Assembly: GCA_944472135.2 (NCBI GenBank)
Contig: OX235265.1
Location: 92,350,984 to 92,414,983, forward strand
DNA from: Trichobilharzia regenti
Lineage: Eukaryota; Platyhelminthes; Trematoda; Strigeidida; Schistosomatidae
Direction of reading: 5' to 3'
DNA length: 64,000 nucleotides
The position numbers and the translations under genes are program-made. The notes below the pieces were generated by a model. That model was not told where the DNA came from. It saw only the letters and a program-made list of their open reading frames with translations, and made no database searches. Shown in pieces: positions 10,196 to 20,765 of this stretch. Position 1 is the stretch's first letter, and every line of letters starts with the position of its first letter.

Positions 10196-11104
10196 TGAGT
10201 GAATAAGACGCATTTTCACTCTAAGGATAATTAGACCGCCCAATGATTCAAGCAGACCGCCACTTCATTTCATTGATTTAAAGGACTAGTCATAATTCAT
10301 CAAAACTTTCTAGATAGACAGAACAGACAGTTATTTTGATATAAATATCAATCAATTGGTTGTATAGAATTCTACAGAATTGTCTTGACTACAATACAGT
10401 TTGTTTGTTCTCGCTTTCTAATATAATTTAGCCTATTACTTGTTTTTGGAATAATATGAACAGACGTCATTAAATCTCTGGTCTAGAGTTATGTCACTAG
10501 GTAAAGTGAAATCAATTCACTTTTTAGGCTAATTATGAATTGATTATCGGTTAGGCAGATTTATTGACAGTGAACAGAGGAGTTATCAGATATCGTAGTT
10601 ACATTAAAAGGAAATCATTCTTCTCTTCTACATATGTATATGCTTATCTATCCTACAAGTGTGGTTGCCATAGTTAACTCAGGGAATTTAAAAGTGACAA
10701 TGTCATTAACTACAGTTTAAGCGGTAGTTTTAATAAAATACTCTACATAAGATGTGCGTTTTTTTTTTACAAAAACAAGTTTTTTTATAAATATAACGCA
10801 GTTTTCTTAAGTAACCCAGTCAGTAATTCAGTCTATCTCAACATATTCCCCGTCAAGTGAAGAAAATACATGTCTGTTACCCTACTTCAGGCAGATAATA
10901 GAAGATAGATAATGACACACGCATAAATCGGTCTTATTATGTTTGCACAAGTGTGTAAATCAATAAAGAGTACATGATATCTAGCTCAAAACGTCTCTAT
11001 TCACTAGATCTATGCTACAGTTAAGTTTCCATAATTCAGACAACCTTGCTTATCTATCACTCAATAATGATAATAATAATAATAAAATTTTCAATTATTG
11101 GTTT
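10196..11104. other. No gene seen
   Basis: AT-rich, with poly-T at 10761-10790 and an AAT microsatellite at 11067-11083. No recognised element. Confidence 0.45.
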
Positions 11105-12300
11105 TTAGCGATTTGATTGATTGGGTACAGGATTTCATCATGAACTGACACTGGTTAGAGAAGGATTGGATTACCAGCTGAGAGTACTGGACAGTCAGAT
11201 GCTTTGACCTAGTTTGTGACTATTAATTATTATGCACCAACCTTCAGAGTTCGAACCCAATGAATGAATTCCTGGTCGTCTCATCATATCTTGATGATTT
11301 CTAAGAAAATATTCCGTCTTACCTTCTACATCAAGATTTTAAGACATTCTGGAGTAACCCAGCCCTTACTCCTACGATTCGTTAACTCTTGCATCCTGCC
11401 TGTTATTCTCTATTGTTACCTCCTAGTTTTTCCAAGGATGGCTACTGAAGAAGGACTATATCTTATTACGTAGGGTGTTAAAGGTTGTCAGCAAGGTAAG
11501 CAATGTGTCACTTAACCAGCTTGTCAATTTTCTGGTCGATAGGCGTTTTTACTCATGTGAAAAATGGGCTAAATCCATTCTGTCTAACTCACATCGCCCT
11601 CTTCATTCACAACTATCCCCTTGTATCTATCTCATCAGGTAGAACCAGAAGCCTATATAGAAAAGTATATGCTCGCACTAGGAAGTACAACAACCCGACT
11701 CAACCACACCCTACTTGTCTCGTGTTCTGTGAGATAAAGAAAGCATCATTCGGGAAACTTATAACTTATTAAAATAGTCAGTAGAACAACTGGATCTCGT
11801 CTTTCCAACTCATACCATCTATAGGTACAACGTTTTCTTTCTTTCTTTTCCTTTTCTGTCTATCTATTTTTTTTGTTGTGTGCTGTTTTGTTTCTCTCTT
11901 CCTTACAAACTCTAATTAAAACATTCTTCTTCCTTCTTTCACACTCTGTATATCTCGACCTTATTGTTACCGCTCACACCAGTAAATATGCTAGTATCTA
12001 CTTTTCTAACACCTTCAAACACTCTGTTCAATTTTGGCTTTGCTACTGACATGCCAATATGTTGTTGTCAAAACTAACTGAGACTGCCCCTAATCTATGT
12101 AGAATTTTATTTATTGTTAATGTACTAACTGGATGCAATACTGTAGTGAAATGGTGAGAATTCCATTCTGTATCACAAGTACTGTTTTGGAATAAAGCAA
12201 ATTATTATTGTTATCATTAAAGACCTTTTGGTTACAAGGTGAGCTCGTAGACTATTAAGCCACTGGGAACCGATACAAAGACCAGTTCATGAATTCTAAC
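11105..12300 (-). mobile_element. SINE-B copy split by a CR1 insertion
   Basis: Minus-strand SINE-B in two parts. 11105-11260 holds the 3' domain, a decayed hammerhead (TTTGACCTAGTTTGTGAC on the plus strand) and box B (GAGTTCGAACCC). 12218-12300 resumes at GACCTTTTGGTTACAAGGTG with the head and leader. The two halves join seamlessly in other copies, so the CR1 fragment between them is a later insertion. Confidence 0.75.
11261..12215 (+). pseudogene. CR1 LINE fragment: RT C-terminus and 3' UTR
   Basis: 5'-truncated CR1. Coding remnants match the C-terminal 170 residues of the intact CR1 at 36.3-39.1 kb: MISKKIFRLTFYIK, QPLLLRFVNSCILPVILYC, then ISSGRTRSLYRKVYARTRKY after frameshifts near 11470. 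The 3' UTR ends with the CR1 tail GAGAATTCCATTCTGTATCAC, TTTTGGAATAAAGC and an ATT-rich terminus. It is inserted within SINE-B. Confidence 0.85.
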
Positions 12301-12765
12301 TTTTGTCAACTCACTCTGAACAATGTCGGCTCATTATAAAATCCTTTAACCAATCAATCGAAATCCCTACATACTAATACTTGAATATCGATGGGACGGT
12401 CACTGGTTTCTGGTCCTATCCAGGTAGGTAGTTACCTTAGTTCCAGTGTGAAATCGTGATCAGTATGGTGCACCAGGTCAGGTGTGAGGACAAATACTCG
12501 CCGAAGACATTGGCTAGGGGTCACACTATCTCGTGAATTGGCAGAAGTTAGAATTCATGGACTGGCCGCTGGTTCGGGTCTCAGTGGCTTGATGGTCTAC
12601 GAGCTTGCATTGCGACCAGAAAATCCTGAGTTCGAATCCTGCGGTGGGTGCGTACTGTTGAAGAATCCCCAACTAGGATTTACCATCTGGCTGTGCTGTA
12701 CTCCCAGCTGGTTTTCTAATGCTTCTCTAACCAATGTCAGCTCATGTTGAAACCCTGTATACAAT
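12301..12765 (+). mobile_element. SINE-B forward 3' domain followed by a full SINE-B unit
   Basis: 12301-12395 is a forward 3' domain (ATGTCGGCTCATTATAAAAT through CTAATACTTGAATATCGATG). It runs directly into a complete unit: leader GGTCACTGGTTTCTGG, GGTAGGTAGTTACC and CGAAGACATTGGCTAG, then the tRNA-like head (CAGTGGCTTGATGGTC, GAGTTCGAATCCTG), the hammerhead (GTACTGTTGAAGAATCC) and the 3' domain. This head-to-tail order shows how units abut as tandem copies. Confidence 0.82.
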
Positions 12766-12839
12766 AATATTTTCTTCTCCGGTGTAGAATTTTAAGTTTG
12801 TCTTATTGAAGATTATTTGCTTCTTGTGCGGAATCAATT

Positions 12840-13195
12840 CCGTTTCGTTCTGAGTTTAAGGTAGAACTTCAGCAGCAAATCTCCACCCCACTGTGTTGTC
12901 TGCAGTCTTATCCAACTGCTTCCCTGACTGCCCAAAGTCTGTCATGTCCTCTTCACACAACCCTCACCAAGTCACCAACGAACACTGAACTTCTCTTTTC
13001 TCATAAGAGTTTCACTCAAGAGCTTGGCAGGCGCTTGATTTCAGTCTTTGGTCTCCTCAGTGCGTCGTCCTATCCATCTCCATTACCTTCGGCATATTTA
13101 TTAAGCAGTAGGCTCTTGGTTGCTGCTTTCACAGAGTTCCTTTTTATTTCCTTTTCATTTCTGACCTGCCATCTGATCTTCATCATGGAGCCAGA
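12840..13195 (-). pseudogene. RTE LINE 3' fragment (decayed)
   Basis: Plus-strand text CATGTCCTCTTCACACAACC, CACCAAGTCACC, CCTATCCATCTCCATTACC and ATCTGATCTTCATCATGG aligns with the minus-strand RTE C-terminal region at 59.6-59.9 kb. No open frame survives, and the terminal tail is missing. Confidence 0.65.
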
Positions 13196-13223
13196 GAAGA
13201 CAGATGTTAGTGAAAGTCTAAAG

Positions 13224-13450
13224 CTTGACAACAAAAAACGACCCAGACTGATGAATGATGATCAAGTATTTCACAGCCTACACTTAGTTTAGTTACCTTT
13301 ACCTACTCCCCAACATGACAACCAAAATGACCTCATACTGACGAACGATAATCGAGTATTTCACATTCTACACTTAGTTTGGTTACCTTTACCTATTCTC
13401 GAACTTGACAACCAAAAATGACCCCAGAGTAACGAACGATGATCAAGTTA
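13224..13450. repeat. Tandem repeat, about 90-bp unit, 2.5 copies
   Basis: Units begin CTTGACAACAAAAAACGACC (13224), CATGACAACCAAAATGACC (13314) and CTTGACAACCAAAAATGACC (13404). Each contains a ...TGATCAAGTA/ATCGAGTATTTCACA block and CACTTAGTTTGGTTACCTTT. The units differ by small changes. It starts at the edge of an RTE fragment. Confidence 0.8.
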
Positions 13451-13454
13451 GTAA

Positions 13455-13700
13455 ACTTTATTTTGATATAATAACAGATATACTATTACCTTTGATATTT
13501 GGTTTGAACAATCTTCATTGTTATTTTGACTTTCAATATGTCCTTTTAAGTTGAACTAAGTCTATATTTTTCTCACCCCCTAATTCTTCGTTATATATAT
13601 GCTGAGATTTTGTAAATTCCGGATTAAAAATACTTTGAGAAAGCTATTAGCATTAAACAGCGAAACGTCAGTAAAAACAATCTCGTTTTGTTTTTCATTC
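13455..13700 (+). mobile_element. PLE-I 3' region fragment, inverted relative to the neighbouring PLE-I
   Basis: Plus-strand text TACTATTACCTTTGATATTTGG, CAATATGTCCTTTTAAGTTG and AAGTCTATATTTTTCTCACC matches the reverse complement of 14100-14245, the 3' UTR of the minus-strand PLE-I. Near its end, ACAGCGAAACGTCAGTA (13659-13675) looks like the 3' half of a minimal-stem-III hammerhead (GAA, ACGU, C), with possible stem I strand TACT upstream. Confidence 0.65.
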
Positions 13701-13849
13701 ATTGGGAAATACAAAAAAACCTCTATTATAATGAATATCATATACCCAATGCCCAAATTTTTTCAAACCGTTAAAAGTGAACTTGGTTTGGATATATATA
13801 AGTCTAAAGCTTATTGGAAATGCTCTTCGTGACGAGCTTACGAAGTCTC

Positions 13850-15270
13850 TTAACTATAAATATAAGCACTGACTGACTTGACATTAGTGTTGAAAGCCGG
13901 AATCTTGTTCTCTATACTAAGTGCGGCAGACTTCAACACTAATCTCCGAGTAATAATATAATAATATTTAAAACAATTACCTCCCTTTATGAATTTAGAT
14001 AAAGCAATAAGAATACGTGATTTGTCTGAATCGTGTAATGTATTTGCGCAACACATTTCGAACAATCTGATCACACACGGACTTGTCATAGGAATATATA
14101 TATATAAAATTAATAAAGAGGTAAGAGGTGAGAAAAATAGACTTAGGTCAAGTTGAAAGGACATATTCAAGGTCAAAAAATAAAAATGAAGACCACTGAA
14201 CCAAATAGCAGAGGTAATAGTACATTTGCTATGGTATCAAAATAAAATTTACCAAGGAAGATTTAATGTGGTGACGAATTGTTGCTTTGAACGCATAAAG
14301 GTGGTTTGAACTTCCTAATTGAGAGCTAGGGCTTCCACAAACTTTAGGATACGCCCCAAACACGTTTTATAGATGGGTTTAAAAGATCTGTTAACGTCAA
14401 TTTTATGTCCTGTCTCTTTAATATGTTTAGCAATAGAAGAGCTAGGTCTCCTGCTCTCATCCTTAATAGGTTCTGAATATTCAATTTGTTTCTGGAGCCA
14501 TTTTGGAATATACTCTGAAGGTAGCCCTTACTTGCAGAGATCGATGAGTCCTCCCTAAGTATGTGTGTCCACACGTACATTCAAATTTGTAAATATAGTG
14601 GGATGTGGCGTCATTTTTCGCATGTTCGAAGGACTTAGATAGATATATTGGCTTTACATTCTCTATTATAATGATATGAGCTGCATAAAGTGTCTTTTTA
14701 ACAGCAGCGGTCAGCCTTTGTCTAGTTATCAAGCTGCTTTGATTACACATATAGGGTAGCTTGATGTACACGTCTTTCTTAGGGGCGAATTGGAGAGTAG
14801 GTCTTGGTGTTCTGACTACTTTGTATCTCCTGATGGACTTATCTGGATAATTGTTATCAACCAGAGTTTGTATCAACTTTCTTTCTTCTTCATCAAGTGT
14901 GTCTTCAGTGCATATTCGTTGGATTCTACTGAAGAGGCACCTTACTAAGGCTCTTTTGTACCGAACAGGGAGGAAACTATGGTAATTAAGATACTGTCCT
15001 GTCCAGGTAGGTTTTCTATAAATAGATCTTTTTATTGACCCATCAAGCCATCGACTAAGCAATATGTCTAGGAAAGATAAACAATTATCTTCCTCTTCTA
15101 CAGATGTAAAAGATGTGCTATTCTGAGCTTCATTCATTCGATTTAAAATTGAGGTGGCAGAATAAGACTTATCACTGATCATTACAATATCATCTACATA
15201 CCTTCTATGAAGTGGCAGATTTTCGATTAAATCCTCCCATAAATTCTCAATGTACGACATACATATATAT
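13850..15270 (-). mobile_element. Penelope-like element PLE-I, 5'-truncated
   Basis: Minus-strand PLE-I extending from the RT palm (YVDD, near 15200) through the thumb, connector and GIY-YIG nuclease (about 14500-14590) to a 3' untranslated region. The nuclease C-terminus continues in another frame (HIKETGHKIDVNRSFKPIYK-like text at 14350-14440). It is one of the best preserved PLE-I copies in the window. Confidence 0.85.
14481..15260 (-). CDS. PLE-I reverse transcriptase palm/thumb plus GIY-YIG endonuclease (partial)
   Basis: 259-residue open frame, the longest PLE-I piece here. Residues 21-24 are YVDD, the RT catalytic aspartate pair. FLDILLSRWLDGSIKRSIYR (about 63-82) is the thumb motif that follows the palm in PLEs. 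A connector rich in lysine and threonine comes next. Residues 224-245 hold the GIY-YIG start YKFECTCGHTYLGRT, including the CxC zinc-linked cysteines. In Penelope elements the RT and GIY-YIG together prime and copy RNA at a nicked target. The fingers and the first catalytic aspartate (upstream of 15260) are missing. A frameshift just after the GIY-YIG core moves the rest of the nuclease to another frame, so this is a dead 5'-truncated copy. The methionine is internal. Confidence 0.85.
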   Translation of the reverse strand: MSYIENLWEDLIENLPLHRRYVDDIVMISDKSYSATSILNRMNEAQNSTSFTSVEEEDNCLSFLDILLSRWLDGSIKRSIYRKPTWTGQYLNYHSFLPVRYKRALVRCLFSRIQRICTEDTLDEEERKLIQTLVDNNYPDKSIRRYKVVRTPRPTLQFAPKKDVYIKLPYMCNQSSLITRQRLTAAVKKTLYAAHIIIIENVKPIYLSKSFEHAKNDATSHYIYKFECTCGHTYLGRTHRSLQVRATFRVYSKMAPETN

Positions 15271-15599
15271 CTAAATATAATAATATTAAAGCTGTATTTC
15301 AGACAATATATGAACAGACAGTACAGAAATTCTCAGAATATCTACTCCTAAAATATTTCCTCTTGATAGAGAATTTACATGTGAAGCAATAATTTGAAGT
15401 ACATCATCTATCGTAGTATCACTGCATATAAGAGGACAACCAATTCTGTACTTTTTTTCTTCAATTCTTTCATGAATTGCTTAGCGTATAGTGGGAAACT
15501 GATTGAATATGCGCAAGAGTTCATGTATTGGTCATCTGACATAATTGCACTATTAAAACAATAAAAAGTGCAGAAAAGTTTGAGCATTTCTGATGGATA

Positions 15600-15735
15600 G
15601 AAATTCTGGTAGCGCAGTGATTTAAACAGGCCACCGGTATTTTTGAAAGTCTGTCTTGTCTTTCCGATTCTGGTTGTTTTGACACCCTCGTATGTACTGC
15701 CTGCTATTGTCACGCGCTGCCTAGATAATATGTCA
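15600..15735 (-). pseudogene. Small RTE LINE fragment
   Basis: On the minus strand the text encodes GVKTTRIGKTRQTF, comparable with the DI.ARIGKARQAF block of the RTE ORF. It is short and isolated. The surrounding 15271-16004 has no other recognisable element. Confidence 0.5.
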
Positions 15736-16004
15736 TTTGAAGCTTTATCCGAAGCACATTCCACTGGCTTTACAATGGTTTTCCATTATTCCCTCTATAA
15801 AAAATTACCATATCAAGTCAAGACTCTATTTGAAAATGGCGCCAATATTGATTGAGATTTTAAGAATGTAATTGGATGATTGAAACAACATGAAATAAAG
15901 TAAATATGATGCGCTTTAATGGATGGGAAATCACGTAGACTTGTGCTTTAAGCAGACTACAGGTTAACGTATTTACATGTAATAGTTTGGTATAAAGCAG
16001 TCTT
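15736..16004. other. No gene seen
   Basis: No recognisable element between the RTE scrap and the CR1 fragment. Confidence 0.4.
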
Positions 16005-16710
16005 TGCTTTCTCAGTTTGTCAATTCTTGTATTCTACCCATCCCTCTTTACCGCTTCCCATTAATCTTTCCTGGACTACTCAAGAAATACTTTGCTTTGC
16101 TGAGAAGGGCACTAAAAGCCATTAGTAGGGAGGGCAAGTGGGATATCGTTAAACCAACTGGTTAACACTATTGTGGATAGACATATAATGTCATGTAAGA
16201 AACTAGCGAATACACTATTGTCAGACCCCGAGCATCCTCTCTATACGCATCTCTCTCCTTGCATTTCATCTGGTAGAACTAGAAGCAGCTATAGACGGCT
16301 ATATGCTAGGACTACCAAGTACAAAAACTCCACAATAGCATATCTGACACAGCTGTTATGTGATGAGAAATCCGTTAGGTATGAGACGATCAACTTACTG
16401 CGGCACTCTAACAAATAGTCCCATTAGTTTTTGTTTTCCTTTCTTCGTTACTCTTACAATGTTGTTCACATCTTCTGTTACACACTAATTTTATATTTCA
16501 TATCCTGTGGTGCATTGTTTAAAATGTAAACCCAACGCTATTCTTTTTTTCCTTTTATTTATCTATTTTTTTGGTTGTTGCTTTTTGATTTTAAAATCTC
16601 ATAAAATTTATGAGGTAATTAGATGCAATATGTTGTAATGCACGCTGAAAATTCCATACCTGTACCACAAATACCGTTTGGAATAAAGCTGTTATTATTT
16701 TTATTAGTTT
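16005..16710 (+). pseudogene. CR1 LINE fragment: RT C-terminus and 3' UTR
   Basis: 5'-truncated CR1. The coding remnant starts near TTGTCAATTCTTGTATTCTA (LxQFVNSxIL in the intact copy). It continues through LPLIFPGLLKKYFALLRRAL-like text and KLANTLLSDPEHPLYTHLSP, then SSGRTRSSYRRLYARTTKY, with at least two frame changes. The 3' UTR ends CGCTGAAAATTCCATACCTG, ACCGTTTGGAATAAAGC and TTATT repeats. That tail segment is the one shared with SINE-C. Confidence 0.88.
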
Positions 16711-16884
16711 TATATGATTAAACATAAATATTTGACATGCTCTGGACAAATATAGTCATTACTGAACTGATATTTCTTAGTAATACACAGATTCTCATCG
16801 ATACCTTCAGAAAAAACAGTCACTTGAGCGGAGAAATATACTCCTTCTCAATTCGTTCTTCATCAACGGCTCCACAATGGTATA

Positions 16885-17075
16885 TATATTTTTTGATTAC
16901 ACCTTGATTCTACACTGTATTTTTTTGGTACAGGTATGGAATTTTCAGCATATGATATCGGTAGCCCAAATTTTGCAGGCCAACCATAGATATCAGGTGT
17001 GCGTCGGCAGGGGATCGAACCCCGGACCATGTGCATGATCGGTGAGAGTCCTAACCACTGTGCTACCAATGCATA
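16885..17075 (-). mobile_element. SINE-C, minus strand
   Basis: Plus-strand text GTATGGAATTTTCAGCATAT, GATATCGGTAGCCC, AACCATAGATATCAGGTG, GGGATCGAACCCCGG (box B) and CCTAACCACTGTGCTACCAA (box A side) is the reverse complement of the 7.5 kb SINE-C. The internal GATATC pair is retained. Confidence 0.85.
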
Positions 17076-17329
17076 TACATACATATATGCATGTATTGAA
17101 ATTGTACCAAACATATGCTCACCTTAGTCAATAAGAATTGTCAGTTTTAATGTACACAAGTGATCAAAATAATTGCGAAACTGGAAACCACTTAATTTCC
17201 TAGGGTTACCGTTAGTAAAATAATGATGACCGAGAAGAATAGATAAATGGATTACGTAGGAATACGCGGATATTGAATAATAATCACGGCAAATTAATGA
17301 AATAAAAACAAATTAATGAAATAAAACAA

Positions 17330-17568
17330 CCGAAGTGCTCGGTCTGAGGTTGACATGTCGGACCCGTTGCACAAGAGATGACTCTCGTGGCCCAAGTGGT
17401 CCAGTGGATAACGCTTTGGCGTTTGGAACTATGGGCACTGGGTTCCAGCCTTGGTGGGAACATCATCACTCACCGACAAATGCGGGTATATTCAGATGAC
17501 GAGTCCCCAAATAGGACGACATGCGCATCCTGGATTCCACTGCTTGTTACCATCCACCAATTAAAAAC
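17330..17568 (+). mobile_element. SINE-A (Sm-alpha-like) with hammerhead
   Basis: Layout: leader (GTGCTCGGTCTGAGGTTGAC), tRNA-like head with box A-like CCAGTGGATAACGC and box B-like GGGTTCCAGCC, the CATCATCACTCACCGAC spacer, the hammerhead, and the end CTGGATTCCACTGC to CCATCCACCAATTAA. The head, hammerhead and 3' end follow the published schistosome Sm-alpha repeat as I know it. About 60 bases present in the leader of the 41.9 kb copies are absent here. Confidence 0.85.
17486..17536 (+). ncRNA. Hammerhead ribozyme motif in SINE-A
   Basis: ATTCAG (stem I) is followed by core ATGACGA (17496-17502; position 3 is A rather than C), stem II around CCAAATA closing with GGAC, then GAC instead of GAA. 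ATGCGCAT can form a loopless stem III. C is the expected cleavage site, followed by CTGGAT (stem I). Two core changes suggest it is inactive. Confidence 0.75.
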
Positions 17569-18944
17569 AACAGAGTCAAATGACAGTAACAAGCACAGGA
17601 AAAAATCACTTGTAAGACTTTGTTCCCCTTATGTCACGGTGGTCACCGCAAAAATGTGGCTATTTTACTTCTGAAAGCGTTGAGTTGAAATAGACATACA
17701 TGCCAAGCTGGTAACAGACGCGGTAATCACGAGTAGCGCTTGTATACGCCAACGTAAGTGAGAGCACGTCAAAAGACAAGACGGGAAATAATGACATATT
17801 TTTAAGCGATAACGTATTACGGAATATACACATTTGATCATGTGAAATAAGAAAGACGGTTGCAGCGAAGAAAACTTTCTTTTCGACGAAGTCATCGACC
17901 AGACTGTACATTCGTGTATTTATAGTAAATGGGCGAGAACGTTCCAGAATTATTTCCGGTGAAAGGTCAAGTTAATAAAATTACAAAGTGTAATAAATAC
18001 AAAGAGTACAGAATATGGTAAGGTAGATTATAGTATAAGGTAGGTTATAGAATTATCCTAGAAATATTTCAGGTCAAAGGTCGAATCAGTAAAATTATAT
18101 AATTAATGGGTGGGAAAGTTCCAGAATAATTTCCGGTCGTATCAGATTAGTAAAATTACAATTAGGAAGTAAAATGCCACAATAAACAGTGTGGGGGCGG
18201 ATAAAACTCAAACAAAGTGGCTTCATAATTACAGAGAAGATTGACATATTGTACAATTAGGGGAAATTAGAAATGCAGAAATAACAAAATAGATAGACAG
18301 GATGTTTGGATAAAAATATCTAGTGGGATAATAACTAATATGACGAATAACTGTGTATGCAATTAGGGATTAAATATGTAGAAATAATAAAATGACAAAA
18401 TAGACAGGCAGTCCGGATATGAAAATATGGTAGTGTAAATAGGGATTGAGGAAAAAGTTAAAAATAACGTGAATAAGCGGGAAGCTTGGATGAGAAAGGT
18501 AATGGGATAGTTACTATTAAAAGAATTACCTGTTTATGATGGCTATGGCAGGGACAAAAGCTTAACGTACTTCTTTTGGAAACATAACATGGTTTTGAGT
18601 CTATGGGTGGCTAGTGCCTCAGTTATGCACAGATGTCTTGATTTCGCCCCCTTTGATAACGTATGATTCAAAAAATCACCAAGCATATGTCAATTAGTCT
18701 ATAATCATGATCAATAAGTTATGGTGGGCGTTATTTTACGTTGGTCAACTCTGATTGGTTTATTCCCAAACTGGACCAGTTTTCTTTAACCTCACAGATT
18801 TGGTTTGTACAGTTGCATACCGATCACCTCTACAGCATGCGAATGTTAGAATTGTAGAGCATTCGAAAGTGTTGGTGAAATAGGATGTTTAATTAAATTT
18901 AAATCTTTCTTATTGTCAACGTGATGTGGAGTATCGACAAGATA
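17569..18944. other. Unclassified AT-rich repeat region
   Basis: No coding signature. Contains degenerate direct repeats of a block like GTTCCAGAATTATTTCCGG plus AGTAAAATTA at about 17942, 18050 and 18118. A-rich repeats of the AAATAGACAGGCAG type occur at 18290-18420. The near-palindrome GCGAAGAAAACTTTCTTTTC (17865-17884) is shared with 3.2 kb. It may be an old LTR or other non-coding element, but I cannot classify it. Confidence 0.45.
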
Positions 18945-19905
18945 TATTATCATTATTGTTCCCTTGGGTTCCTAGTGGAACATACGGCTTCAACTGCACC
19001 TCTCCACTTGCTTCTTTCTTCTGCCGTACTTTTCACCTGCATCCATCCATGTTAGTCCATACTGTTTCAACTCCTCTTCACACGATCTCCTCCATGCCAA
19101 TCACCCTTGCACTGACGACCAACTCGCTGCTTCCCTTTCGGCCTGGTTCCACTCGAGCAATGGCTTGACGCGCGCGCGATGTCACCCAGTGGCCTCCTCA
19201 GCCGTGAGTGTCCAATCCGTCCAATCCACTTTCTCCTGCATATTTGTTGGTTGGCGATTGGTTCTTGTTTGTCAGTTTGTTCCCGAAGTTTCTTGTTGGT
19301 GATTCCTTCCAACCCAGCCATCTGATCTTTGGTATAGAGTGAAGACAGTTGTTGTTGATAAGAGTCTGCATTGCAACCTGTTGAAAATATTCTTTGTGAC
19401 CCGCCATGTTTCTGATTCGTATAGAAGAAATAACTTTACGTCATTTGTTTTGAAAATCCGAATTTTGTTGTTGATGATGGCTGAGTGACGAAGATTTCCA
19501 GATTGGTTTCAGGTTGATGATGAATGTGTTTCTCGCTCGCCTTCCCGATTCTCGCTTGATTTGACATCCTCGTCCGTTCCGACTGCCTGTAGTTTAGACA
19601 ATGCTCAATGCTAGATAAGTGAACGAATGAAGTAACCTCTTTTAAATCCCTCCCGTTGATGGTGATTGGCGCTGGATGTTGCTGCTGCTGCTGTTGTTGT
19701 TGTTGGTTGGTTATTTTCATAACCTCCGTCTTGTCTATGTTCACCTGGAGTCCTGTCTTCGTCGGCTACCTTTTCGACCAGTTTGTCGGTTTTCGTTTGT
19801 AGTTCTTCGATTTTGTGTGACATCAAACATAAATCATCCATGCGCGAAGTCTGGGTCTTCTAGGTTCTTCGGGTTGGTCCAGGATATCCATGTCGAAAAG
19901 ATGAA
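18945..19905 (-). pseudogene. RTE-2 LINE 3' half (decayed)
   Basis: Minus-strand RTE of a diverged subfamily. Frame 19436-19744 reads MNIDKTEVMKIT, then a glutamine run from a CAG/CAA microsatellite, then ITINGRDLKEVTSFVHLSS and RMSNQARIGKASEKHI. This is the RT thumb and downstream region. Frame 19611-19841 contains DDLCLMSHKIEELQ, the part just after the catalytic motif. The 3' end has GGGTTCCTAGTGGAACATAC and an ATT-rich tail. The sequence is nearly the reverse complement of 49.8-50.7 kb, so both belong to one subfamily. Frameshifts break it into at least four pieces. Confidence 0.85.
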
Positions 19906-20534
19906 CCACATTAAATGAATGCTGAATATCATTCGAAAGGCACATCATTTGAATTGTGATGTCAGATGAAGCTTCTGGATTCCTTTGTGATTACCCTTAG
20001 GGAAAGGATGTCAACTGGGTGCAATAACATTAACTGTTACCAGGGTGTCAGGGTGTTTTCTGCAATCGCTCAATTATTATTTGTAAATGTTTCTATGTTA
20101 ATTTACTAGTTTCGCTTTTTTTGTATCTAATAGGAGATTTCAATCAGTATTCTAGCTCCTGTTCTCACTTTTGCCTAAGGTGGAATGTGTTGATTGAAGT
20201 GTAAAAAGAGTAGAAATTAAGTGAATAAGTCGCATTTATTTTTTATCGGCACGTTTTAGACAGTGAGTGTTTTTCTTCTTTCCGTTTACATTTGTTAATA
20301 CTAGAATGATTTTGCGACGACGAGAGTGTATAGGGGGCAAAGTAAACATCACTGTCGCCATATAAATATATAAATAATGTATAGACGTGAATGGCAGACA
20401 TTTCGTTTTTTTGTAACAGTGGATAATTTTACAACTAAGCATATTTTCACGTAATAATGACCTTTGAAGTCATGCAGAAGGTTTTTATTAGTTCAGATTA
20501 TTTTATTTTTAGCTTTATTTTATTCCTTTACTTA
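19906..20534. other. No gene seen
   Basis: AT-rich, no recognised element. Confidence 0.45.
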
Positions 20535-20765
20535 CCCCCCACCCCCACCCCCACCCCCCAGTGGAACATAGGGTTTCAAGCTAGAGCGTTGAAGTTTCGA
20601 TAGGAGTGGTGTTTGTTTTTACGGGATGAGGGTTGTTAACCTCATGCCCAACCTTCCCTGTTTACCGGCTTAGCGAGTTAAGGGAGTGTGTAGGCCAGGG
20701 ATCGAACCCCGGACAACATGCATGGTTGACGAGCATTCTGCCGCCTTACCACTGACGTAGTTCAG
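20535..20765 (-). mobile_element. SINE-D, minus strand, with C-rich tract at its tail
   Basis: Plus-strand text CCCAGTGGAACATAGGG, GTTAACCTCATGCCCAACC, GGGATCGAACCCCGG (box B) and the TACCACTGACG head side is the reverse complement of SINE-D. The tail lies against a (CCCCCA)n tract at 20535-20560, where other copies have an A-rich end. Confidence 0.75.

Noticed and set aside
13224..13450. Short regularly spaced repeats as a CRISPR array
   Set aside because: The repeats are contiguous 90-bp units without conserved short repeats and variable spacers, and the genome is eukaryotic.
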